DNA from: Linyphia triangularis
Taxonomy: Eukaryota; Arthropoda; Arachnida; Araneae; Linyphiidae
Assembly (NCBI GenBank): GCA_963978545.1
Contig: OZ021723.1
Location: 10,827,593 to 10,891,592, forward strand
Reading direction: 5' to 3'
Length of the DNA stretch: 64,000 bases
The notes below the pieces were generated by a model, which saw nothing but the letters and a program-made list of their open reading frames with translations, was not told the origin of the DNA and searched no databases. Each line of letters opens with the position of its first letter. Position 1 is the stretch's first letter. Positions 39,101 to 53,800 of the stretch are shown one piece after another. Position numbers and translations under genes: made by a program.

Positions 39101-42100
39101 ATACACGTTTTTTGCCAGTCGATTTTTATCGTCGCTTTTGGATGAAGCTCAACTTTTTTTGTTTTGAAGGTTTAAAGAAAATTATTATTATTTTTATTTT
39201 TTAGCCCTTAATTAAAAAAAAAAAGGCTCGAAAAAGAGTCTAGATATTAGATTCTTTTTAACGTTTCACCGGATAAAGTATCATCAAGAGTGTTATGACA
39301 CATTGTCTTTATCGTATGGGATGTTGTGTTTACTTGATATTAAGACACTTTTTTTAATCGAAAGACCATATATATAACAGGGAGTGTCTGGGTTTTCATG
39401 TTTTATGTTAATCACTAATTTTATTCCGATCTTGTTAACACTTAAACCTTCAAAGCCAGACAATTGTCGACTTGAAAAAAGTGACTACTATTTTCAACTT
39501 CTGAGACTACTATTTTTACTACTATTTTCAATGTCTGAAACTACTATTTTGGCTACTATTTTTAACATCTGAGGCTACTAAAGCAACTATTTTCAAAGCT
39601 TATATTCAGTGACTGCCCTGTATTTGAGATTGTATTTTGTATACAGTAAAACACCATTGACACAAAGTGGATGGGGCCACCAAAATTGTTTGCGTTAACT
39701 GAATTTCACGTTAAACAAATAAATTTACATTAAGTTTTAAGTACGGAGAACATCTTTTACTTTGCGTTAAACGTGATTTCATGTTACACGATTTTGCGTT
39801 AACAGGGTTTGACTAGTATGAAATCATATTATTATTAAATCATTTGCATATTTATTAATATTTCTTTTACTTTTAGCGTTATTCTGAAGGCCTTACGACA
39901 TTTTTCAGTAACTATAAGGGAACGTTTTACTAACCCATTTGAAATCCAAGTAAGTTTTTGAATGTGTAAATCTTTATCTTGGAATTTTTTTTCTATCAAT
40001 GTCACTTTTTGAGTTGTAACATACTTTGCAGTACTTCATAAAGTGTCAATATTTTGCAGGTATGGAATAACTTCTTCCATTGTGCCATAGCATTCTTGAC
40101 CCAACCTGCTCTTCAGCTAGAAAATTTTTCTCAAAACAAAAGAAACAAAATAGTTCTAAGGTATGATTTGCTTTTTATCCTTAGATTTAATTTCTAGAAA
40201 TCTTTAAAAAAAATGTGTGTGCAAGTATTAACTGTTATTTTAATTTACAGTTATAAAGAATAGCATTATATTTTTAATTCTTGGAAATATTAATCTATTA
40301 GTAATAGTTTTATTTATTTAAAAATTATATATTTTTATTATTATAGATACAAAGATATGAGACGAGAAACTGGATTTGAAATTAGGGCTATGTGGTTCAA
40401 TTTAGGTAAAAATATATTGCTTTTTTGTATAATTATTACTTACTATATAGGGGTTCTCAAATAGAATTACCTTAATCTAAACTGTTATATTTATGGAATG
40501 ATGAATATCTCATAAATGAAACTTGTATGTCACTGGACAAAGCATGGTTTTAGGGAATCACCATTAAAAATGGCTTTCCATGTGTGAAAGACAGAAATCG
40601 CCATGAACTTAGTCTGTTGAAAAGATGGCTGCCGTTCCACAGAAGGTATTTTGCGTTCTACTGTTTAACAAAACTAAGTCAGTACGATTTTGGAAGGAAT
40701 TTGTGTTTGCACGACTGTTACTTACAAACTTTGAGAACCTAAAACACAGGATATTTGAAGGAGTGGTATCCATCAATACCATCAGCTTGAAGAAAGTGTA
40801 GGATGAATTTAGTTATCGTCTTGATGTTGTACATGCTGGTGGTGGTGGTGGGTGCATCGAACATTTTTAATACCATTCAGGTACTTTAGTACTTTGCAAG
40901 TTTTGTGCGCTTTGTTCGATTACTTTCGCATGTTTCGATTAAAAAATCTTACTCTTCAAAATCAGGTCATTCTTTTTTGTACATCCTATATAAAAAGTGA
41001 GTATAAAGTTATATATATAAAATGTTTTATTCCATGTACTATGATTGTTGCTTAAAATAATATTTGAATTTTGAATGAACAGGAGTAATTAAATAACTGG
41101 ATTTTGAAGTAATTTTTATTTGGAATTAAAGACTTTTTTTAAATTCAAAACAGTTAAGGTAAATTAAGATATGTTTAACATTTTTTAGAATGTGATTTAC
41201 ATTTGCAATTCGTGGAATTTCGGGAAAAGCCAAAAGACAGCATTTTCTTTCCTACTGAGTTTCAGCAATGTCACTTGTCGCTGTAATTTAATGTTTTTAC
41301 CTTTATGTTTTAACTATCCACAAACTTAAAATCAAAACTATATTGATAAATATACATTATATTAATAACTAAGCATTCAATTATTTTGTATCGGACGATT
41401 AACAGATCCTGCCTCAATTCAGAATTGAGACATTGAAATTACACAGAACAAATTTTTTTCTCTGCAAGCCACTCATTTGCCAAAGTGAATAAACAAAATC
41501 CATCCTATATATATTTGATTTATGTGTTAGACGGTTGTAATTTTTTTCTATTACAATTAATGCAGTCTTTGCCAACTGAGGGGTGAAATTTTGTTAAATG
41601 AAATGATGTTGAACCTTTAAAGTTAAAAAAAATTTCCACACATATATATTATATGTCAATTATATTTTTTGGAATTATATTTCTAAACTAATTGTAATTG
41701 GTAACAGTTTTCTGAGAAGGAAATCACAAATCTATGAAATGTAAATAGTTTAATTTACATTTTACAATTTTTACACAAACCTTAGATGAAAAATGTGAAC
41801 TTTTTTAATTGAAATTCAACTATTTTGTAGTATCTTACTTTTTAAGTTCTTTTTTAAAGGCCTCCACCAGATACAATTTGTTCCTGGAATGGTTGGGCCT
41901 TTCTTAGAAATGACACTTATTCCCGAAGTTGAACTAAGAAAGGCCACCATTCCGATATTCTTCGACATGATGCAATGCGAGTTTTATTCTCAGCGAGGAT
42001 CCATACCATCGTCCTCTTCAATGCACCAAGACGACTACTACATTTCCAATAGAGAAATCAAGTACAATTTCGATGAGGTATTATTTTATTTTGGTGTTAT

Positions 42101-44309
42101 GTTTTTGGCAAATGAAGCTAAAAGCAGTGGTATCGTTTTAAATCTCAACTGTATTTATTCCAGGGGTAAACCTTCCATGTTTACACAAATTTCTCGGGAT
42201 TTTTTATGGTTATGGGCTAACCTCCTTACTTCCAAAGATGAATTTTATTATTTTGAGTGAACTTTATCAGACTAAACTTGCTTAAAAACCTCCTCAGAAA
42301 AAATTTCTGGTTGCACCACAGTTCTGTACATACATTAGTACAAAAATATAGAGCAGTTGTGGGATTTGACCACAATAACAGATGAATGAGAAGGCAATTC
42401 TTAGATGAAACTTGTTTAATTAACACTTTATGTAAAAACTAGAGAAAACATTTACGTGGGCGCCTACACATACTGACCCACTGATTATTTACAGACCAAC
42501 AGGAACGTAGTTTCAGAATCGAGTGTTGCCACAACAGTTTTTAACGTTTATATCTAATCAGTAGAATGTTCCATTACAAAATGGGGGTGATGGGAAAATA
42601 GGCGTTGATTTACAACAGCAGTCACAGAACCTGGAAATCAGAAAAATGTCAGGGAGCTTTCTGATTCTAGAAAAAAAATCTGAGAATTTTTTTTTATTTC
42701 ACGAAAATCAGGGACATTTTCTTTGTTCTGATGGTATTCATCTGTATTTGGCGCCATTTTCATGGAGAATTGTGGTAGTAATCGTTAGAAGTTTAATTTA
42801 ATTGAATAATTTAAACTTTTCATTACGCCTAAGCCATTTTTAAAAAATTTATATATTATCTCTTTAGCGTACATGTTCTATTTGATCAAGGTCTCTACAT
42901 ACCTGGAAAAGTTGGGAACATTTGATATAAAGTTTGTCATAAAATCGGAGAATTTTTTAGAAATCTATCGGAGAACTTTTTTTCTTGAATTTTGTAGCCA
43001 CCCTAAAATATATTCTTACTAGTTATGTGGCCCTGCACTGCTGGGGACCCGTTGAAAGACAGAAGTTTACATTTAAAAAAAAGTGGAACAGGTGTAGTAT
43101 AGAACATTTGGCCATTTTTTTTTTATTGAATGATTAGAAATATCGCAAAAATCGAAAACATAGTAACTAAAAAAAAACTAAAACATAAATAATAATAAAA
43201 TTAAGTTTAAATATAAATATTAAGAGTACTCTTCCGTTAGGCGGCTACCAGTTAGCACCAATCCTAAATTTTTACCCATATAAATGGTGCGTAAATGTAT
43301 CGCCAATTTTAAATATGGAAATTATGAATTATTCGAAAGTTGTTAGTTTGGATTATTTAGGTCTTCTTTTTGGCAATTTTTATCTTGTACCGGCTAACGG
43401 ATTAGTACCAACTTAAGTTAAAATATAAATAATAATAAAATTAAAATATAACTGAAAATAAAAACAGTTGCGAGAAACCGCATTTATCTGTTGAAAAAGC
43501 CGCTTACCAACTCATAATCACAATCAAAATAAAACACCAAAGAAATAAAATCGTAATGAGATACTACGCTTCTGGTGTAAAACATGTATAATACAAAAAA
43601 TATATTCAAATCTAGATTAAGTAATACGAAACTTTGATACACAGTACAAAAACCCTATACTAAAAATAAAAACAATCAAAAGAAGGAATTTTGATATTCT
43701 AGTGTCTGGGTAAAGGAAACAAATAAATATTTACCTGGAAATAAATTAAAAAAAAGTGTCTATTCACAGTAAATATATGGAAATATTACAATAAAATTCA
43801 AACACTTTATTGGAGAGACAATTGTAATACATAAAAAGAATCAGAAAAATAAGGAGGTCACATTAAAATAACTTTTGTTTTATTCTGATGTAATAAAAAA
43901 ATATTGTTGCCATTCCAAGAATATTTTTTTCAATGTAATTAAATTTTAATGAAAGCAACTTTTAATCAAATTTAAAAGTTGTATACTCCAATGTACAGAC
44001 AACTCACTTTTATGTATATAGATTCACCTATTTTTGTAGTTCAAACTAATAGTGTGTATTTTCCCCCTCTTTTTTTTAACATTGTGACGGTTTTCATCCT
44101 TGTTAATAACATCGTAATTTCGATTGTATTTTAAGCTAGTGCATTTAATATTTTTACCATAACTCATTTTTTCGTATTCGGTCTCCCAGTTGCAATAGGG
44201 AAGATGTTCACATCGGATGAATTTGTGGAAAAGACAGAAGACGTTTTCTTTCCCCACACTCAGTTAATTTAACAAAATGTTAGATGCATTTAAGTATTGT
44301 GTGTGTGTG

Positions 44310-44351
<42 letters not shown>

Positions 44352-44840
44352 TAGACATGCTTTAAAAAAAAAAGTTTTGCCATGCCTCAAATATATATAT
44401 AATTAGAAACTATTTTAAATGAGTAATGCTCAACAGGTGAGTGTGCCTTGTAGTCGAAGAGCCCTTTGTCTACGCATAGAGAAACGGGTAGATTTTTGCA
44501 ACATTCTCAAATTTCTTATTACACCATTTGAATGTTAACTGAATAACATAATTAGGAAATTAAATGTTAGCAATTTATAGTTCTTTTTTATGTTATTTAG
44601 ATGTTTCTCTTTGTTGTGTTTTGTAAAATTTATATCAAGTAACACATTAAATACATTTTTGCTATTCACTAAATTTTAGCTTTCATGTGGTAAGAAAACA
44701 ATGTTATTAAAAAAAAAAAAAAAATCGTACTTGAAAAAGAATTCACAATGGGTCAAATTTTATTTCAATTTTCCTAATTATTGTTTTATTTTACCTATTA
44801 ACGATGGTTGGTAAGATAATTTGCCAATCAACAATATTTT

Positions 44841-44886
<46 letters not shown>

Positions 44887-47800
44887 AATAAATTGTGATT
44901 GTGGTTCCACTTAGTGTTTTTTAAAAATCATAAAAATAATTTTCGAAAATATCTGAAAAAACCAAAATATACTTTAAATTACCTAAATAAAAAAAGTATA
45001 GGATAAAGAGTCATTGTTTTTAACCGTCCCAAATTCGTCTTTAATGAATTAAGTGTAAGTGTTTTGGACCAAAGTAATTCTATAAGTGTTTCCTTTTTCA
45101 TCTTGGGAATCAATATACTAAAAATGGGGGGGGGGAGTGAAAAAAAAAACCTGTAATGCCTTTTAGTATTCTTATCAGTTTTTGTAAGAATCCTATACTT
45201 TAAGATTCTTTTTATGAAATTATGTTTTAAACATTCTCATTATCTCAGTTGCTCATCAATAATTGGAGAATTAAAATATCAAATTCGATTGACAAATTGT
45301 AATGCTTATTACTAAATTGACTGTATGAAGGTTTTGAATTACTGAATATCACCTGTCAAGTTTGGTGATTCAACTAATAGTATTTGCTGATATTAATCTT
45401 TCTTTTGTTGTGTATTTTAGTTTGAACATGAGATGATAACACAGCTGGATATGTTGGTGGAAGGGGGAAGAGGAGATGCAGAATACAAAGATTTATTTTT
45501 GGAAATGTAAGGCGTATTTCTATTATTTTCATTACTTCTATTTGTTGTGATATTTATTTATAAATATATTTTTTATATGAGTTTTTTTATGCTTGTGTTC
45601 AGAGTCCGATAAAATGGACGTGCGCGTGTACGATGTACGCAGGAAATCGTCATATCCCGCAGGAAATTAAAATCAAAAATCGATTCCCCCCCCCCCCCTT
45701 TTTTTTTCTTTCTAAATGCGCCAAACAGATCGAGCGATCCGCATTCCGGTAAGAGCGACATCGTTGCCCATGGTTGCTATTCCCCGTATAGTTTCACACC
45801 ATTTACTTCTAGGAAGGAGAAATTTCAGTTAGGTAAGGTAGGGGAAGGGAGAGGTGTTGACTCCCGCAACTCCGGGAGGAGAAAGGTTTGGGGGGAGATG
45901 TTATATCCCCCCAAGCAATTGGATCTGTTAACTCCAATACCATTGTAAGAGTCAGAAATTCCTCACCAGTTACTCACCAGTTACAGTTCCTCACCAGTTA
46001 CTTCTAGGAAGAAGGAGAAATTCCAGTTAGGTTGGACAGGGAAGAGAGAAGTGTTGACACCCGTAGAGAGAGGTTGGACTTCATTTCCTAATTTTGGAAT
46101 CTGAACCTATTGAAACATGCAATTACAAGTTTTTCTTTTGCTGTAACTTTTTCATTCCATTTGTATCTTGAGTTTTTGGCACTTGAGAGTTTATTTCCTT
46201 CAATCTCCTTTTTAATTTGAAAGAATTCTTGGGATATTTCATCGTAATTTAAAAGAAACCACATTTTTCTTTAAAATGAAAAGGAGCTAGCCAAGCAAGA
46301 CAAGGAAAATAAAATGCTGTATTAGCAATGAAGAATTGTTGGAGCAAAACTATTTCCATCATTTAAATCGAAAGCACAAAAATGAAAACAGTTAGGAAAG
46401 GAGGCATGCTGGACAAGCATCAATGTTTGCTTTCGTTTCACAAGCTCAACCTTGAAGCCAATCCAGTACTAATGACCTTAATATTGAAACTGAAAATTTG
46501 CCATTGGAAACCGATGTTTATCTTGCAGAGTCTGATGCTTCCAAAATCAATGCCAAGATGGTTTTGAATTAAACAACTTTAAATCCTCAATAGTACGTAA
46601 AAATTAATTTTCTTCTGCAGTATAATTTAAAGAACACAGACTCGCAGAAAATTTTTCGAAATGGTATTTGTGTACGCAGGAAGAAAATATTTTTCTGGAG
46701 CCCTGCTTGTGTTAAATACAGTGTAACCCATACTAATTTATGTGAAACAGGAGTCATACTAATTTTTTTAAAAAGGTTCAAAGTTATTTTTTTCTAGTAT
46801 ATATAATCATATTTTTATATATGATACTATTTATAATCATATTTTTTAACCCTGCTAACGAGCCTTGTGATAGATATTTTATTCACAGGTCTTCATTATG
46901 GGTCGAGTGAGGGCCGCGTAGCCCAGTCGGGAGAGTATCGTTCTCGTAACTAGAAGGTTGCGAGTTCGGGCCTGGGACCGACTAAAGACCGCCGTGTTCG
47001 CTAATGGTGACTGGAGCACGTTAAATCAGTCATGGTCGCAAAGTCCTCCAAGTTCCCATACAAATCAATACCTCTGGGGGTGGCAAAACCAAGTCTTCTG
47101 GTGCAATCTTCTGCTTGGTATTGCCTCTAAATTAAGAAGTTCCACATACTGTCGGTAGTGCTGCCATCTACCGGATAGCTACCGAAAGAGGTAGAAATGA
47201 ACTCTTCGGCGGCTATAGGTAGACTTGTGCACTCCCTCTTGCGAGTGTGCGCTTACATCCTGTGCAGTACTGCCCACTACCGATCTGTACGGGATATGGG
47301 GTTGGTACAAAATGCTTAAGCAGAGGTGCCTTAGTCCCCATAGTCCTTGATAAGAAGAAGAAGAAGATGGGTCGAGTGTGTGGAAGTGGGCTTCGAATCA
47401 GTGATAATCCATTGAATAGTTAAAATATGAATTTATTCATATATTAGAAATTATAGTCCCTATGCACATTTAAAGGCATGATTGGACTGAATAGTACCTT
47501 TTTACAATTAAGACCTGAATCGCACACACAAGTGCTTGTTGTTCTCTCTCCAACGACAATTGATGTTCAAAGAAACAAGTTCTTGCAAAGACTTCTGGGA
47601 TAGCAAAGAATGTACAATATAATTCACCAAGGAACCTCTATGGTTAGTGGCTCCCTCTGTTAGTGGTTATAAAATACATCTGTTATAATTTGCTATTTAA
47701 ATTGTTTAGGAATAGTTTTCACTCATAAAAATATAATTAAAAACTAGTTAAAAATTTAAATATTGAATGTGCTGAACTTAATTATCTATGTAAATAAACT

Positions 47801-50800
47801 GACTTGGTGTGATGGACACGAGAATGGTTTTTGCTCGTTTCCATCTTTGATGCAATTCCTGCCAAATTTGATCCAATTCCTTCAAAGCAATTGGATCTGT
47901 TAACTCCAATACCAATGTAAGAGTCAGAAATTTGAATTTTTAAAAACTGTTTTAATTTTACTTTATAGTTTAAACAGTATGTACAGGGTTTCCGTGCATA
48001 TGGAAAGTTAGGAAATGTCATGGAAAGTCATGAATTTAGACATTGGGTAAATTTTGTCTTGGAAAGTCATGATTTTGAGCAAAAAAATTGCCATAAATCA
48101 TGGAAATACAGTGAATTTCATGGATTTCGAAACATTTAAAGTAAAATCATATGACTGTGACATCATAAATGTCATGATTGCTATTCAGCTAATCAAAAAT
48201 TCATCTATGTTTTTATTTACGTTTTGACAGAAACAACGGTCACAGTTAAAAACCATGACCAATAAAAACATTTCTGAATTCCAAATTTGTGACATCACAC
48301 GAGTAAGGTCTCATAGGTGAAAAAAAATTTCATATGAAAACTGAAATGAACAGTTTTGATAAGCTTGTGCTTACATTTTTTTTTTTTTTTTTTTTTTTTT
48401 TCATTTTTTCCCCCCGTCTTCTGTTTTGCATTGTTGATATCAAAACATTTGATTTTTGATGATATAATTTATTATTATTGATTTATTCTTTCTTCAAATA
48501 TTTCTTTATTATTAAAGATTGATTAGCTTTTTAAATACTGAATTATCAAAGAATGGAAAATTATTTTCCAGTTTTTCTTATGCTTTGGAAGTTACTGAAA
48601 CAAGGATTTTTTACTTAATTTAAAATTAAACTTTATAAAATTCATTTTATGGTGCATTGATTTACTTACTATGTTTGAGTTAGTCAAATTCATATAGGTT
48701 GTTATTATTATTATTTTTTTTTTTTTTTTTGTGATTTAAAATTTAAAAAAAAATTTTAATTAAAGTTTTCAAGAAAGTAAGAAAACAAATATTTTTTCTT
48801 CATTAGGAGCACAATAAATTATATATTTATATTTAATTTCTTGGAAATAGAATACTTTCCAATCGTTAATAAAATAAACCAGCCTTTTTTGGAAGAAGTA
48901 TTCTTTTATTATAAATTTTGTGTGACTATAGTTTATACTGGAGTTGTTTTATAGACAAACAGTGAATTTAACCAAAGAAACCGTTTTTGGTCCGAAATCT
49001 ATATTATTTTACTGAGTTAATCCTAGTTTAAGGGTAATTTGTTGCAGCTTTTTATTTGTATTTCAAATATAATCTCTTACTGCATAAATGGGGTGACCTT
49101 GTGTCTGACCATGCTAATTCTTTTGAAACACGTGTCGACTTTTAATTATTCCTAAGCAATACTGTTTTATTTTTGCTACTTATAAGTCAAAAGTCTTTTT
49201 TACTTATTTTCATTGCTTTAGCATGAAACTAGCTTTTTTTGCTTGAAGCTGCACCTTGTCTGAAATAGATATTCTTAATTTAGTTGAATTTACAAAATCT
49301 AAACTATTTCTTTTTGAAATATAGTGTTGGCAGCCTTTGTGAGAACCATCAAACGATGCATGAAAAGGGAATGGTGTTTGTCAGAACGGTCGTTAGGTTG
49401 ATGAAGAGGCTTCTTGAATATAGAATGATTGTGACAGATGAAAATAAAGAAAATAGAATGAGTTGTACTGTTAATCTTTTGGTAGGATTTTTATCTTTTA
49501 TACAATAATTTTAAGAATCCGGTTATGGTATTTTATAATTTTAAGTATAAAATACCATATTTTTAATACGGTATTTTAAAATAAATACAATTTTAAGTAA
49601 GATTCAAAGCAATTGTAACTGTTGGTGGATACCTGCTAACAAAATTAAATGACTTTCATTATTATTATCATTATTATGATTTTGCTTTTATTTCAAATAA
49701 CATTTATGTATACCATTATGAACTTAACTTTAAGTGTTGCATTGCAATGTATTTCTATTAAATATAGTTATAAAGATAGATCTTCTTGTAGCTGTTACAT
49801 AAAAAAAACTATTAATCTTACATCCTAAAGCAAGTTGTATATAATTCATAAACTTAAAATTGCCTTTGTTTTGGAAATATCTTTAGTAAACTTATTTATG
49901 TAGATAAATATGGTTTCTAGATCCTAAACTAATTCAACATCTGCATCACATCAAAGTTATACATAAATAGTATTTAGTTTAAAATATATATATAAACCTA
50001 AAATTTCATGTATTATCAAGTTTCAAAAGCAAACAAAAACCTTTTCAATAACAACCTTCACAACTTGCAGGAATTCTACCACGAAATCAACCGCAGGGAA
50101 ATGTACATCCGCTACCTCTACAAACTCTGCGACCTCCACCTCGAATGCGAAAACTACGTGGAAGCCGCGTTCACCCTCAAACTGCACGCTAAGCTGCTGC
50201 GGTGGAGCGAAGAACCGCTGTCTCAACTGCTCAAGAACGACAAGCATCCCGACTGCGAGACTCACAGAGAGCTCAAGGAGTGCCTCTACTACGACATACT
50301 CGACTACTTTGACAAGGGGAAGTTGTGGGAGAGTGGTCTTGCTCTGTGCAAGGAACTGGCCACTCAGTACGAGAATGAGGTGTTTGATTATATCCAGCTG
50401 AGTATTCTTTTAAAAAGGATGGCCACGTTCTATGACAGTATTATGAAACAGGTGGGTGTTGTTTTTAAATCCTTTATATTAAGGCGTCTTCTCACTTTAG
50501 GCACCTCGAAAATAGGCTATTTTCGCGATTTTTTTTTCGAGGATTTTTGCAAACAATTATGGGATAAAATGGATCCTATATAATAAACACATCTTTCAAG
50601 TACAAGAAAAAAAATTTATTTTATTTTTTTGAACAATTATTATAATAAAACAGTAGCATCGAAAAACCCGTGTAGAAATGGCTTGTTGATGAAATTTCGG
50701 AAACTATCCGGCCGATTGTCATGAAATTTGAATGACATATTCTTCATAGTTATGGCTATAGCGCATTTCATCAGATTTTTGAAATTTTGATTTAAATTAT

Positions 50801-53800
50801 TTTTTTTTTTACAAAAAACTGCAAAAAAATGCATTTTTTTTTTTTTTACTTTTTTGAAAAACGTGCGCCATTTTGTTATTTTCGCGAATATCAAAAATCT
50901 GATGATATGCGCTATAGTCATAACTATGAAGAATATGTCATTCAAATTTCATGACAATCGGCCGGATAGTTTCCGAAATTTCATCAACAAGCCACGAACA
51001 TTACATTTCTACACGGGTTTTTCCATGCTACTGTTTTATAATAATAATTGTTCAAAAAAATGATTTTTTTTCTTTTCTTGTACTTGAAAGATGTGTTTAT
51101 TATATAGGATCCATTTTATCCCATAATTGTTTGCAAAAATCCTCGGAAAAAACCCGCGAAAATAGCCTATTTTCGAGGTGCCTAAAGTGAGAAGACGCCT
51201 TAACTTATATTTTGTGTGTACGTACGTGGGTGGGTGGCTGCCTGTGTATGTCGATGCCAGCAAATCTGCAGACGACTCCCTTGCTGTCATCCAATCGGGC
51301 TGAAACTTGGCAGATAAATTCGATGACAATGCTTTCTATAAAAATTTTGGATGGCTTTTATGGAATACTGATTAACCAACTAGCCGTCATCCAATCCCTC
51401 TGAAATTCCATTTAACCAATCATTGAAAAAACTTTTCTGTTGCCAAATTTTTTTTTGTAAATAAATAATAAAATTGTTTTAATCAGAATAAATAAAAGAT
51501 ATTTGAATGTAAATGCATAAATTCATTATGAATAAATTTTTAATGAATAAATTTTGAAAAGTTTATTGCATATTTTGTTGATAGAGATGTTTTTAATAGT
51601 ATTTAAAATTAGATACAAACATCAAGAGCATGCTGACAACAGAAACTGTGCTATGTTAATGAATATATTGGCAATGTATTTAAAGGATTTTTATTAAAAA
51701 CTTTGTTTTCATGTGTTATATTATTTTGCATTGTTACATAGAGGCATTCTCCCTAAAATTCCTAATATTCCTTAAATGTTTGCTTCTCCCTAAAATTCCT
51801 TAATATTTTTTTTGCTACTTCCTGAAAAGTATTAAAAAAGCCATCATTCCCCAATTTCCCTCCAAAACCTGTGAAAAGAACCCAATATTCCTCCGAAAGA
51901 AAATATGCTGACCAAACGGTATAGTGGTTAGCGTGCTAGCTTCTAGACCGCGAGATTGCGGGTTCGAGTCCCGTGTAAGGCATGGGTGTTTGTAAAATGT
52001 ATGTTCGCTTGTCAAATGAGTAATGTTTCAGCGCATTATAGCCCTCATGTTGCCGACGGCACCAGATAATCTGAAAATAACCAACCAAAAGAAAATATTT
52101 TCTGATTTTAATTATTATTTACTGGGTTTCTGCGCGTATGGAAAGTCAGGAAATGTCATGGAAAGTCATGAATTTGGACATTGGGTAAATTTTGTCATGA
52201 AAAATCATGATTTTGAGCAAAAAAATTGCCATCTGTCATGGAAATACAGTGAATTTCATGGATTTCTAAATATCATAAATAAAATTACGTAACTGCGACG
52301 TCATAAACATCTTGATCGCTATTCAGTTCATTGAAAATTCACCTGTTTTTATTTACTTTTTCATGGAAACAACTGTCACAGTTAAAAACTGCTGCCAATG
52401 GAAACATTTCTGAACTCCAAATTTGTGACATCATACAAGTAAGGTCTCGTAGGTGAAAAAAAATTAAAAAATCATAATTTACGGAACTGAAATGAAAAGT
52501 TTTGATAAGCTTATGTTTAAATTTTTTGGATTTTTTTTCCGTCTTCTTTCTTCTGCTTTGCATTGTTGTTATAAAAAATTTGATTATTGATGATATAATT
52601 TATTATTTAATTTAAAATAAAACTTTATAAAAATTATTTTATGATACATTGATTTACTTACTATTGTTGCGTTAGTAAAATTCATATAGGTTATTATTTT
52701 TTTTTTTTTTTTTTTAACTTGATTTTTTGAGTTATGGAAATCTTTAGAAATTTGCTGTTACAGAATAATTTGAACTTTTCATTACCGACAAAACTGTTTT
52801 TTAAAAATTGACACATTATCTCTTTAGCATAAATTTTCTATTTGATCAGGAGGTCTACACATCTGAAAAAGTTGGGGAAATTCAAAAAAAGTTTGCAGTG
52901 AAATCGTGGAATTTTTTAGATTTTGTGGAATTACGAGGGAACTTTTTTTCCTGAATTTTTTGGCCACCCTGATTATCTCTTTTAAAGGTTTAAAATCTTT
53001 TACATAACACTAGCTATTTCACATTCAAACATATTCTAAAGCTTCAGTCATCTATAGGATATAGCATTTGAAAATACAGGTGTTTTGTAAAAAAAAAAAC
53101 TGACTGAATGCTCATATATCCTTGTATGATCTTAAATAGAATCGTCAACTTTCCTATACTTCTAAAAGAAATCAAACATTGTTTAAACATTTTTGCTACT
53201 TTAAAGCTTAAACTTTTGCTACTGATTGAAATTTTTACTGTTAACCTTTTAGTTAACTTGGGTTTACAAAAATGAACGACATTATCTTTCTCAAAGGTTT
53301 AAAATTCTTTACACATCTCCAGCAAGTTCACTATCAAGTCTTTACTAAAGTTTCAGTCATTTAAGACTTAATAGCAGTGAAGATATAAGTATTGCTTTGT
53401 AGAAAAACTGATTAAATGCTCATACATCCTTGCATGATCTTAAATAGAATCGTCAACTTTCCTATACTTCTAAAAGAAATCAAACATTGTTTAAACATTT
53501 TTGCTACTTTAAAGCTTAAACTTTTGCTACTGATTCAAATTTTTACTGTTAGCCTTTTAGTTAACTTGGGTTTACAAAAATGAACGACATTATCTTTCTC
53601 AAAGGTTTAAAATTCTTTACACATCTCCAGCAAGTTCACTATCAAGTCTTTACTAAAGTTTCAGTCATTTAAGACTTAATAGCAGTGAAGATATAAGTAT
53701 TGCTTTGTAGAAAAACTGATTAAATGCTCATACATCCTTGCATGATCTTAAATAGAATCGTCAACTTTCCTATACTTCTAAAAGAAATCAAACATTGTTT

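Noticed and set aside
41889..42260. 123-codon frame taken as a whole exon
   Set aside because: DOCK homology and a GT donor end the exon at 42077; the rest is intron read-through.
46910..46985. A genuine tRNA gene
   Set aside because: The B-box is degraded and the copy ends in an AAG tail with a 12-bp duplication, so it is a SINE.
50008..50583. 191-codon frame taken as a whole exon
   Set aside because: Only 50071-50451 matches DOCK; both extensions are intronic and the right one enters the fold-back element.
51907..51980. A genuine tRNA gene
   Set aside because: A- and B-boxes are good, but the sequence continues as a SINE body with a target duplication, and a second copy shares that body.
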